64,000 nt of DNA from Bifidobacterium sp. ESL0732 (lineage in GTDB: Bacteria > Actinomycetota > Actinomycetes > Actinomycetales > Bifidobacteriaceae). Below are positions 54,489-61,931 of this stretch, piece by piece. A program made the translations under genes and the position numbers. The stretch covers positions 1,984,001 to 2,048,000 of the forward strand of contig NZ_CP113920.1 in NCBI RefSeq assembly GCF_029395535.1. Direction: 5' to 3'. The notes under the pieces were generated by a model. The model saw only the letters and a program-made list of their open reading frames with translations, did not search any database and was not told the origin of the DNA. Each line of letters opens with the position of its first letter. Position 1 is the first letter of the stretch.

Positions 54489-54758
54489 ATGGCTACCAAA
54501 ATCAAGAAGACTTCACGGCTCGAGATTCGACTGACCCCAGAGGAACGCCAAATCATCGAACGGGCAGCCACGCTCAAGGGCTCCACCATCACGCAATGGA
54601 CGGCGCGGCATCTGCTCAATGCAGCGCAAGAGGACATCGAACAGGAAACCCAGCTCAAACTCACCAACGAGGCATTCGATGCCTTCCTCAAAGCCCTTGA
54701 CGAGCCTATGCCGAAGGAGATGCAAGAACTCCTTTCTAGGGACCCGCAATGGGCGTAG
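54489..54758 (+). CDS. DUF1778 (TacA-type) antitoxin
   Basis: An 89-residue RHH antitoxin. SRLEIRLTPEERQIIERAATL is the DUF1778 DNA-binding domain; the C-terminal 40 residues (LKLTNEAFDAFLKALDEP) bind the toxin in this family. The longer upstream reading frame (from 54351) crosses the operator, so the ATG at 54489 is preferred. Overlaps the toxin gene by ten bases. Confidence 0.88.
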   Translation: MATKIKKTSRLEIRLTPEERQIIERAATLKGSTITQWTARHLLNAAQEDIEQETQLKLTNEAFDAFLKALDEPMPKEMQELLSRDPQWA

Positions 54759-55255
54759 AGAACGAGACACCTCCATCCTCAAGGTTTCAAGCTCCTCGAC
54801 AACTGGTTGAAACGGATGACACCAGTACGTTTTGCAGCGGTGTGAAGTTGGTTGACGACTGGATTCACACCACGTCACATGTCGCAGTTCAACGAGGAAC
54901 CGCCGTGCCCTATGTCTCCTGCACTCTTGAAGGAGAAGTCGCGGGCCTCTTCTCTCTCAACGCCTTTTCAATCCCGCACAATCGAGCTCACGGAGAGTGG
55001 CTCCGCCGCGACACACCGAGTAACATCCCGGTTATTCTTCTCGGAATTTTCGGAGTGGACAAGCGGTTCCAAGGGCTAGGACTCGGGTGGGGTCTTCTCG
55101 AAGATGCAGTACTTCGCGCTCGGCATTTGTCGGCGAATCTCGGAGTCCGAGCGCTCGTCGTTGAGCCATATGACGATAATGCCAGAGGTTTCTATAGTCA
55201 TTTCGGTTTCCAACCCGTTATCGATACCGAATTCATGTTTGTAAAAATCGTCTAG
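54749..55255 (+). CDS. TacT-type GNAT acetyltransferase toxin
   Basis: A 168-residue GNAT protein. The acetyl-CoA-binding loop is in FGVDKRFQGLGLGWGLLEDA and the catalytic Tyr in DNARGFYSHFGF near residue 150. TacT toxins acetylate the aminoacyl group of charged tRNA to stop translation, and are paired with a DUF1778 antitoxin as here. Starts at ATG 54749, ten bases inside the antitoxin gene. The locus lies just before rpsP. Confidence 0.88.
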   Translation: MGVENETPPSSRFQAPRQLVETDDTSTFCSGVKLVDDWIHTTSHVAVQRGTAVPYVSCTLEGEVAGLFSLNAFSIPHNRAHGEWLRRDTPSNIPVILLGIFGVDKRFQGLGLGWGLLEDAVLRARHLSANLGVRALVVEPYDDNARGFYSHFGFQPVIDTEFMFVKIV

Positions 55256-55437
55256 ACCATATATTGCAGCCAACTCGTCGAATCCAACGCCTATCCAGCC
55301 GGTGAGCTATAGTTGAAAAGTTATTCACGGGTGCGGGGCCCTCTCAATCCCGTAGGCCGTGAGGAACAGCGCGGCTTCAGGCAAGTATGCCCCACATACG
55401 AGCTCGAAACCGCAATGAACCAACAAGGAGAGCCACA

Positions 55438-55941
55438 ATGGCTACCAAGATTCGTCTGAAGCGCATGGGTAAGAAGTTCTATGCCTTCTACCGCATTGTC
55501 GTCATGGATTCGCGCAAGAAGCGCGACGGCGAGTCGATCGAGGAGATCGGCCTGTATGATCCAAACCAACAGCCTTCGATGATCAAGATCGATTCCGATC
55601 GTGCTCAGTACTGGCTTGGCGTCGGTGCACAGCCGAGCGACCCGGTGCTCAATCTTTTGAAGATCACCGGTGACTGGCAGAAGTTCAAGGGTCTGCCGGG
55701 CGCCGAAGGCACGCTCAAGGTCGCCGAGGAAACCCCGGATGCCGCTGCTCGTGTCGAGGCCGCAGAGGCCGACGCTCAGAAGCGCAAGGCCAAGCAGTCC
55801 GAAGCCAAGGCGAAAGCCGAAGCCGAGAAGGCTGCGGAAGCCGCCAAGGCCGACGAAGCGAAGGCCGACGAAGCCGGCGCTGAAGAGGCCAAGGCCGACG
55901 AGACCGTCGAGGAATCCAAGAAGACCGAGAAGGCTGAGTAA
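55438..55941 (+). CDS. rpsP: 30S ribosomal protein S16
   Basis: A 167-residue ribosomal protein. The first 85 residues are canonical S16 ([22 protein letters not shown]). The rest is an Ala/Lys/Glu-rich tail with repeated [19 protein letters not shown], common in actinobacteria but not part of the core. AAGGAG precedes the ATG. First gene of the rpsP-khpA-rimM-trmD group. Confidence 0.96.
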   Translation: MATKIRLKRMGKKFYAFYRIVVMDSRKKRDGESIEEIGLYDPNQQPSMIKIDSDRAQYWLGVGAQPSDPVLNLLKITGDWQKFKGLPGAEGTLKVAEETPDAAARVEAAEADAQKRKAKQSEAKAKAEAEKAAEAAKADEAKADEAGAEEAKADETVEESKKTEKAE

Positions 55942-55943
55942 TC

Positions 55944-56177
55944 ATGCTCGCACAAGCTGTGGAACATCTCATTTCCAATATCGTCGACTTTCCCGATGAT
56001 GTTTCGGTGAAGTCCCGCGAAAACGCCCGCGGCGAACTGTTGCGGGTGCGTGTGAACCCTGAAGACATCGGGCGTGTGATCGGTCGTTCCGGCCGCACCG
56101 CCAATGCGATTCGTACCGTGGTGCAGGCGTTGTCCGACCACAAGGTGCGCGTCGACATCATGGATGTTCGCAAGTGA
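55944..56177 (+). CDS. khpA: KhpA KH-domain RNA-binding protein
   Basis: A 77-residue KH-domain protein (YlqC/KhpA) with the GXXG loop in GRVIGRSGRTANAIRTVVQ. It pairs with KhpB in other bacteria to regulate cell division and elongation. It follows rpsP after two bases and overlaps rimM by four bases (GTGA). Confidence 0.94.
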   Translation: MLAQAVEHLISNIVDFPDDVSVKSRENARGELLRVRVNPEDIGRVIGRSGRTANAIRTVVQALSDHKVRVDIMDVRK

Positions 56178-56851
56178 ATCGCGACGAAATCATTTCGCAG
56201 CAGGCAGACCCTCAGCAGCGTGAACTGTTGAGGGTCTGTCGTATCGGGCGCGCGCAGGGACTCAAAGGCGAGGTCACCGTCCGTTCGTTCACCGACGAGC
56301 CGGAGCTTCGGTTTGCTGCCGGTTCGGTTTTGTATACCAAAGACGGCTCGCATACCTACACCGTCGCTCATTCCCGCACGTTCAAGGATCGCTGGATTCT
56401 GCATTTTAAAGGCGTTGACAATCGTGACGCTTCTGAAGCTTTGAACGGCTTGGAGCTTTACGTCGAAGCCGATGACCCCGAGGAAATGGCCGAAGAAGAC
56501 GCCTGGTATCCCAAGGATCTTATCGGGCTCGAAGCTCGTGTCTACGACAATCCTGCCAATGGAATTGATGCTGCGAAGTCCGGCCAGGTTATCGGCAAGG
56601 TCGTGGACGTCATCGACGGCCCCGCGCAATCGCTGCTGAAAATTCGTTTGGCCACACCGGTTATCGAGCATAAGGACGGCAGCTTTACGCCGTTGCCGGT
56701 CACAACTGCCACTAACGGTCAGGACACCGGCAATGAGAAAGTCATCAAAACGGTTTTGGTGCCGTTTGTCGACGAATTGGTGCCCGATATCAATCTGGAT
56801 TCCAATTACCTCACTCTCGACCCACCAACCGGTCTAATTCCTGAATGGTGA
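56174..56851 (+). CDS. rimM: Ribosome maturation factor RimM
   Basis: A 225-residue 16S rRNA/30S maturation factor that binds S19. The N-terminal RIGRAQGLKGEVTVRSFTDEPE and the C-terminal PRC barrel (AWYPKDLIGLEARV) are family hallmarks. GTG start overlapping khpA's stop codon indicates translational coupling. A three-unit palindromic array follows before trmD. Confidence 0.94.
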   Translation: MNRDEIISQQADPQQRELLRVCRIGRAQGLKGEVTVRSFTDEPELRFAAGSVLYTKDGSHTYTVAHSRTFKDRWILHFKGVDNRDASEALNGLELYVEADDPEEMAEEDAWYPKDLIGLEARVYDNPANGIDAAKSGQVIGKVVDVIDGPAQSLLKIRLATPVIEHKDGSFTPLPVTTATNGQDTGNEKVIKTVLVPFVDELVPDINLDSNYLTLDPPTGLIPEW

Positions 56852-56910
56852 AATTCTCCTATCACCCTTCTCTAATACACAATCATCTTCATTCACGTCA
56901 TTTTGGCCTT

Positions 56911-57050
56911 CTTGGTGTCACCAACAGTGGCTTTTTCTCAAAATTGATGCTTATTCCTGCTGATTATTGGCATCTTGGTGCACCAAGTACCCTAAAATCA
57001 TGAGAATATAACTCAAATCTCCATTATTTGAGGGACTTGGCGTAACCAAG
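56911..57050. repeat. Three-unit palindromic array, period 62-63 bp (family 3)
   Basis: CTTGGTGTCACCAAC (56911-56925), CTTGGTGCACCAAG (56974-56987) and CTTGGCGTAACCAAG (57036-57050) start 63 and 62 bp apart. These are variants of the CTTGGCGCACCAAG unit at 27257-27415, including the following TACCC and the AACTCAAATCT linker words. It sits between rimM and trmD, which are otherwise adjacent in this gene order. Confidence 0.82.
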
Positions 57051-57153
57051 ACCCTCATTAAGCACACATTTGTTGTCAGCGAGCCACAATCAATGAGCTG
57101 CAAATACGTCATCCACCAAATTTCCACGTTTTGTTGGTGGATGGGGTCACGAT

Positions 57154-58176
57154 ATGGTTGAAACCATGAAAATCGATATCGTGTCTGTATTCCCCGAGTA
57201 TTTCAAGGCCCTTAACATCGGCTTGTTCGGGCGTGCCATCGAGCACGGGCTGCTCGACGTGAAAACGCACGACCTACGCGACTGGACCCACGATGTCCAT
57301 CATTCCGTCGACGATACGCCAGTCGGCGGTGGCGCTGGCATGGTGATGAAGCCCGAGGTCTGGGCCGAGTGCCTCGATGATTTGCTTGGGCTGGAACCTG
57401 TCGAAATCGCGGATAGCGATGGCACGTCGTCTGTAACGAAATCTCGGAACGAAACGACCTTTAGTAACAGTACACAACCCAACAATACCAGCGACAACGA
57501 CGACGCAACTGACAACCTTACCGAGAAAACCGAAACGCACACGGATACAGACACAGATACAGATACAGACGCCGCGCAATCATCGGATGCCACCATCGGC
57601 GGCAAAGCCCGACCTGATACCAAACCGATCCTCATTTTCCCGAATCCTTCCGCACCGTTGTTTACCCAGCGCGACGCGACCGAACTCTCGCGGGCCGGCC
57701 ATCTCGTTTTCGGCTGCGGCCGCTACGAAGGTTACGACGCGCGCATCCCTCGCTATTACCGAGCGCAGGGCATCGACGTGCGCGAGTATTCCATCGGCGA
57801 CTACGTTCTGAACGGCGGTGAAGTTGCCGTCTCGGTGATGCTCGAGGCCATCACTCGCCTGATGCCCGGATTCATGGGCAACCCCGAATCCATCGTGGAG
57901 GAATCCTACACCGGCTCGAACGCGCTGCTGGAGCACTATCAGTACACAAAACCTGCCGTCTGGCGCGGCATGAGCGTCCCCGACGTGCTCACCAGTGGCG
58001 ACCATGGCAAGGTCGACCGTTTCCGGCGCGACGAGGCCATCGCTCACACCGACAGTCTTCGCCCTGACCTCATCGGGCAGCTCGACTGCAAGTCTCTCGA
58101 CAAGGCCGACCGCAAAACCCTGATGTCACTGGGCTGGGAAGTCTCCGGTTCTCATCCCCGTAAGTTGGATAACTAA
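57154..58176 (+). CDS. trmD: tRNA (guanine-N1)-methyltransferase with low-complexity insertion
   Basis: Methylates G37 of tRNAs reading CNN codons, in the cytoplasm. MKIDIVSVFPEYFKALNIG begins the core; the knot and S-adenosylmethionine site are in YSIGDYVLNGGEVAVSVMLE, and the PGFMGNPESIVEESY segment follows. Residues about 85-150 are an Asp/Thr/Asn-rich insertion, ending in DTDTDTDTDA, between the AGMVMKPEVWAE and PILIFPNPSAPLF halves. The DNA there holds hexanucleotide repeats (57544-57570). ATG 57154 has GGGG upstream; ATG 57166 gives the usual family start. Confidence 0.93.
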   Translation: MVETMKIDIVSVFPEYFKALNIGLFGRAIEHGLLDVKTHDLRDWTHDVHHSVDDTPVGGGAGMVMKPEVWAECLDDLLGLEPVEIADSDGTSSVTKSRNETTFSNSTQPNNTSDNDDATDNLTEKTETHTDTDTDTDTDAAQSSDATIGGKARPDTKPILIFPNPSAPLFTQRDATELSRAGHLVFGCGRYEGYDARIPRYYRAQGIDVREYSIGDYVLNGGEVAVSVMLEAITRLMPGFMGNPESIVEESYTGSNALLEHYQYTKPAVWRGMSVPDVLTSGDHGKVDRFRRDEAIAHTDSLRPDLIGQLDCKSLDKADRKTLMSLGWEVSGSHPRKLDN

Positions 58177-58195
58177 TATCCGCCCATTGGGTTTC

Positions 58196-58780
58196 TCACT
58201 CGTGGTCGATGTAGTAGACCTCGGTTTCGCCGTAGTGGCGCTGGTCGGAGACCTGCCAGCCTTCGGGCATTGTCAGTGGATCGGAACGCGTCGAGCGCTC
58301 GAAAACCAAGACCGTCTGCTTGTCTGTGGCCGGGGACGCGACCAAATCGACGATGAGCTGATTGCATTCCTCGGTGGTGAGCACGTATGGCGGATCAGCG
58401 AAAATCAGGTCGAAGGCGGGACCGTCGTATCCGGAAGCGATGCGCTCGGCACGTTTGCGCATGACTCGCGCCTTCATCGTCTCCGAATCCCATGACCGGT
58501 TGCGCTTAAGATTATTGAGCTCCTTATCAATCAGCGCAGCTGCCGGCCCCGCCGATTCAACAGCCACCAGTTCATCGGCACCGCGCGAAAGCGCCTCAAT
58601 TCCGAGCGCACCGGTTCCAGCAAACAAATCGAGCACACGGGCGTCATCGAGTACTCCCCAAGCTTCGAGCTTCGAAAAAATGGCCTCTTTGGTTCGGTCT
58701 GTTGTCGGCCGTGTACCCGGCTTGGCTTTGGCCAGTTCGAATCCCTTGAATCGTCCCGCAATCACACGCATATTCGCCAT
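58196..58780 (-). CDS. rsmD: 16S rRNA (guanine-966-N2)-methyltransferase RsmD
   Basis: A 194-residue class I methyltransferase. The N-terminal VIAGRFKGFELAKAK and the RPTTDRTKEAIFSKL motif, the SAM-binding LDLFAGTGALGIEALSRGA and the catalytic FADPPYVL are all visible. It is on the opposite strand to trmD and convergent with it, and is followed downstream in the window by recG on its own strand. Confidence 0.95.
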   Translation of the reverse strand: MANMRVIAGRFKGFELAKAKPGTRPTTDRTKEAIFSKLEAWGVLDDARVLDLFAGTGALGIEALSRGADELVAVESAGPAAALIDKELNNLKRNRSWDSETMKARVMRKRAERIASGYDGPAFDLIFADPPYVLTTEECNQLIVDLVASPATDKQTVLVFERSTRSDPLTMPEGWQVSDQRHYGETEVYYIDHE

Positions 58781-58824
58781 CGTAGCCTGTTACGGCGATA
58801 GCTGCGTTGCAAGCCCACATCACT

Positions 58825-58980
58825 CAAGTGCAAAATGTACGAATTAAGCAACCTAAACAGCACCTTTCGCACACACAAGCGCAAAAAGCGCCAACTGGCA
58901 CCATCAACTCGCACCTTTCGCACATGCAAGTGCAAAAAGTACCAATTAGAAACGGCAATTCGCACTTTTTGCACATGAAC
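58825..58980. repeat. Three-unit palindromic array, period 51 bp (family 5)
   Basis: CAAGTGC, CAAGCGC and CAAGTGC occur at 58825, 58876 and 58927, exactly 51 bp apart. Unit 3 has perfect 11-bp arms GTGCAAAAAGT (58930-58940) and ACTTTTTGCAC (58964-58974). It lies between the recG 3' end and rsmD. The period is shorter than in the other arrays. Confidence 0.78.
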
Positions 58981-59001
58981 GCAGGAGCGGCACGCGTCGC
59001 A

Positions 59002-61755
59002 TCAGTTGCTGAGGATCTCGGACTCGCCACCACGGGTGAAGTCGAGGACGGCGCCGGCGAGTTGGGGCTGGTCAGATAGGCTCGGGTCACGCTTGAGCAG
59101 CGCCTCGGCGGCCTCACGGGCATCGGCGATGATCTTGGCATCCTTGACAACGCGCAGCAGCTTCAGGCCGGACTTGCCGCCGGACTGGGCGTCGCCCAAC
59201 ACGTCACCGGCACCACGCAGCTCAAGGTCGGCCTGCGCGATTTCGGCGCCGTCGAGCGAACCTTCGATGACCTTCAACCGTTGCTCGGCGATGCTGCCCG
59301 GTTTAGCACGCGAGACCAGGAACGCCCAGGAATCGGTGCCACCACGGCCGACTCGGCCACGCAGCTGGTGCAGCTGGGAGAGTCCATAACGGTCGGCATC
59401 GAAAATAGTGATGCAACTCGCCTGCGGCACGTCGACACCCACCTCGATGACCGTGGTCGCCACGAGAATCGGCGTCTTGCCGGATTCGAAATCGGCCATC
59501 ACCTGCCGCTTGGTTTCGTCGTCGTCACGTCCGGTCAACGTCGCGAATGCGATGCCTTTGAACTGCGGCAGGCTCGAAAGCCGATTCGCGATCTCATCGA
59601 CGGCGTGCAGCGGCGGCTTGGGCTCGCTCGGCGTGCCGTCGCCGTTTTCGTCGCCATAATCGTCGACCTCCACGAAGTCGTCGCTGTTCTCTTCCTCGGC
59701 ACGGACAGATCTTGACGCCCTCGAGCCACCCGTTGAAGCTTCGTTCTGTGCTTCGTCGGCATCAATCCTCGGGCAGACAATGTAGGCCCGCTCCCCCGCG
59801 TCGATGCGGCGGCGGATGTGCACAAACATCTGGCCCATCGTACGCCCGTCAGCCTCGGGCACGATGAACGTGCGAATCGGCTTGCGACCGCCGGGCAGTT
59901 CAGTGAGCCACGAAATGTCGAGATCGCCGAACCACGTCATCGCGGCAGTGCGCGGGATCGGTGTGGCCGTCATGACCAGCAGATGCGGCGTCTTCTCGCC
60001 CTTTTCGCGCAAGATCTCGCGCTGCTCGACGCCGAAACGATGCTGCTCGTCGATGACCACCAACGCCAGGTTCGGCGCCTGGAACATCTTGGAGAACGCG
60101 GCGTGCGTGGCAATGATGATGCCCGGCTCGCCGCTGGCCGCGGTCGCGAGCGCTCTGCGCCGGGCCGCCAGTTTCATACCTCCGGTCAGCAGCGTCACCG
60201 GGATGGTCGAGGAATCGCTTTCGGATTTGTTTGTATTACTTTTCTTGCCATCGGCGTCTCCACTGCCGCCACCGCGATCAGCGCCTTTTGCCGACTTACC
60301 GGAATCACCGCCGGCAAGCTTGGCAACCATGCCGTTGACCGTTTCGAAGTGCTGCTCGGCGAGCACCTGCGTCGGCGCGACCAACACGGCCTGATTGCCG
60401 GACCCGACGGCCTGCAGCATGGCCGCGAGCGCCACCACCGTCTTGCCGCTGCCGACCTCGCCCTGCAGCAGCCGCTGCATCGGGTAGCTGCGCCCCATGT
60501 CCTTGCAGATTGTGTCGATGACATCTTTCTGCCCGCCCGTAAGCGTAAACGGCAACGAGTCGACAAACCGCTCTCGTAGCCCGGAATCCGCGCATTCGAA
60601 GGTCTCGGCCTTGCGTGAGTTCTCGCGTTCCTGCAACACAGAGATCTGGGAAATAAAAGCTTCCTCATAACGTAATGTCGCCAGAGCCGCATGAAAGGCC
60701 TTGGTTGACTGCGGGTCGTGGATGGCAGCGAACGCGTCGGCCCGGTGCATGAGATGCTTGGATTCGATGACATTGCGTGGCAACACGTCAGGAATCGCAG
60801 CGCGCAAGGCAAGCGAATCTACCTTATTATTTGCGGGGTCATTGACGCCTTCATCGTTTGCGGCATTATTGGAAGCAGAGCCAATATTGTTATCTTCGCT
60901 ATTACTTTCCGATAACTCGCCATCTTGTCCAACAGCACTATTATCAGCACCATCATTCCTTTTGAGCATCGCTTCCCCGCTGGCACGCAGCGCATCGAGC
61001 ATCGCGACGATGGATTCGTGGATATGTTCCGTGGAGATGCGCGAAGTGGCATGGTAGACAGGACGCGGACGACATACGTGCTGCAGCGCCTCGTAGGCGG
61101 TTGAGGCGTCAAATTTCAGGGCATTGACGGCTTGAGCCGGTTGGGAATGCGAAGCGGGAACACCAACAGCCAGCGATGCGCTATCTTGCAATGCAGGTTG
61201 TGCATCGGCTTGGTTGGAAATGGTATCTAAAGAAAGTTCGCCGGCACTTACGGAATCGGACGCTCCTGCCGAACCGGCAAAAATGTTGGCGCCTTGCGGC
61301 ATCACCGTAAGCACTTCGGGATGGGTAAACTGCAATTGACCGTTGAACTCCGTCGGCGTGCCCGCAAGCACCACGTCAGCGCCCGAATGCAAACGCCCGC
61401 TCATCCAGTCCATATATTGCTTTTTATGAGAGAAAAAGACGAGCCTGCAATTTGCGCCCGGAACCTGTCGGCTCGCAGCAAACGCGCCATCATCGACGAC
61501 GGCCTCGAGCCGGTACCCGCGTCTGCCGCCCATCGGAATGACCCGTGCAAAGCGCACCACCGCCGCGAACGCCATCGGCATGCCGACTTTAGCCTCGCGG
61601 ATCGCACGCAGCGGCACCGGCTCGGTGACGCGGAACGGGTAGTAGGTCAGCGCGTCGCCGACACTCACCATGCCAAGCCCTTTGAGCGCGCTGACCCGCC
61701 GTTTGTTGGCGATCAGTGCGGAAATCGGGGTGGTAAGGGTGACGGTATTGCTCAT
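59002..61755 (-). CDS. recG: ATP-dependent DNA helicase RecG, with insertions
   Basis: Branch-migration helicase that rescues stalled forks. The wedge domain is near the start. The helicase core has GEVGSGKTVVALAAML (Walker A, near 433), DEQHRFGVEQRE, VMTATPIPRTAAMTWFG and QLRGRVGRGG. At 917 residues it is longer than the usual 690-750. Four low-complexity Ser/Asp/Gly/Asn-rich insertions explain this: about 157-205, 268-320, 482-507 and 668-708. The first two lie between wedge and helicase. Confidence 0.94.
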   Translation of the reverse strand: MSNTVTLTTPISALIANKRRVSALKGLGMVSVGDALTYYPFRVTEPVPLRAIREAKVGMPMAFAAVVRFARVIPMGGRRGYRLEAVVDDGAFAASRQVPGANCRLVFFSHKKQYMDWMSGRLHSGADVVLAGTPTEFNGQLQFTHPEVLTVMPQGANIFAGSAGASDSVSAGELSLDTISNQADAQPALQDSASLAVGVPASHSQPAQAVNALKFDASTAYEALQHVCRPRPVYHATSRISTEHIHESIVAMLDALRASGEAMLKRNDGADNSAVGQDGELSESNSEDNNIGSASNNAANDEGVNDPANNKVDSLALRAAIPDVLPRNVIESKHLMHRADAFAAIHDPQSTKAFHAALATLRYEEAFISQISVLQERENSRKAETFECADSGLRERFVDSLPFTLTGGQKDVIDTICKDMGRSYPMQRLLQGEVGSGKTVVALAAMLQAVGSGNQAVLVAPTQVLAEQHFETVNGMVAKLAGGDSGKSAKGADRGGGSGDADGKKSNTNKSESDSSTIPVTLLTGGMKLAARRRALATAASGEPGIIIATHAAFSKMFQAPNLALVVIDEQHRFGVEQREILREKGEKTPHLLVMTATPIPRTAAMTWFGDLDISWLTELPGGRKPIRTFIVPEADGRTMGQMFVHIRRRIDAGERAYIVCPRIDADEAQNEASTGGSRASRSVRAEEENSDDFVEVDDYGDENGDGTPSEPKPPLHAVDEIANRLSSLPQFKGIAFATLTGRDDDETKRQVMADFESGKTPILVATTVIEVGVDVPQASCITIFDADRYGLSQLHQLRGRVGRGGTDSWAFLVSRAKPGSIAEQRLKVIEGSLDGAEIAQADLELRGAGDVLGDAQSGGKSGLKLLRVVKDAKIIADAREAAEALLKRDPSLSDQPQLAGAVLDFTRGGESEILSN

Positions 61756-61791
61756 GTCTCTATTCTATTGAAGGCCGACGAACGACAAAAT

Positions 61792-61871
61792 CCCACACAA
61801 GTCGGTAGATAGGATTTCATAAATGGCCATATTAAGCCAATCTTAAAAACCTATCTGTCGACTTGTGCGGG
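61792..61871. repeat. Long imperfect hairpin between recG and DHA2 transporter genes
   Basis: 22-bp arms at 61792-61813 (CCCACACAAGTCGG, then TAGATAGG) and 61850-61871 match with three mismatches, two of them adjacent, around a 36-base loop. It lies next to the 3' end of the MFS gene and upstream of recG. Similar in position to the tandem arrays but with only one unit. Confidence 0.65.
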
Positions 61872-61931
61872 ACTTTTCACTAAGGAAAGCCACATTACGG
61901 ATTTCAGAACGTTGACGACCAGCTCAACTCA

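Noticed and set aside
5663-58980. CRISPR-like periodic arrays (60-62 bp)
   Set aside because: Repeats and inter-unit segments are both related in sequence, only two or three units occur, and no cas genes are present, so these are palindrome arrays and not CRISPR.
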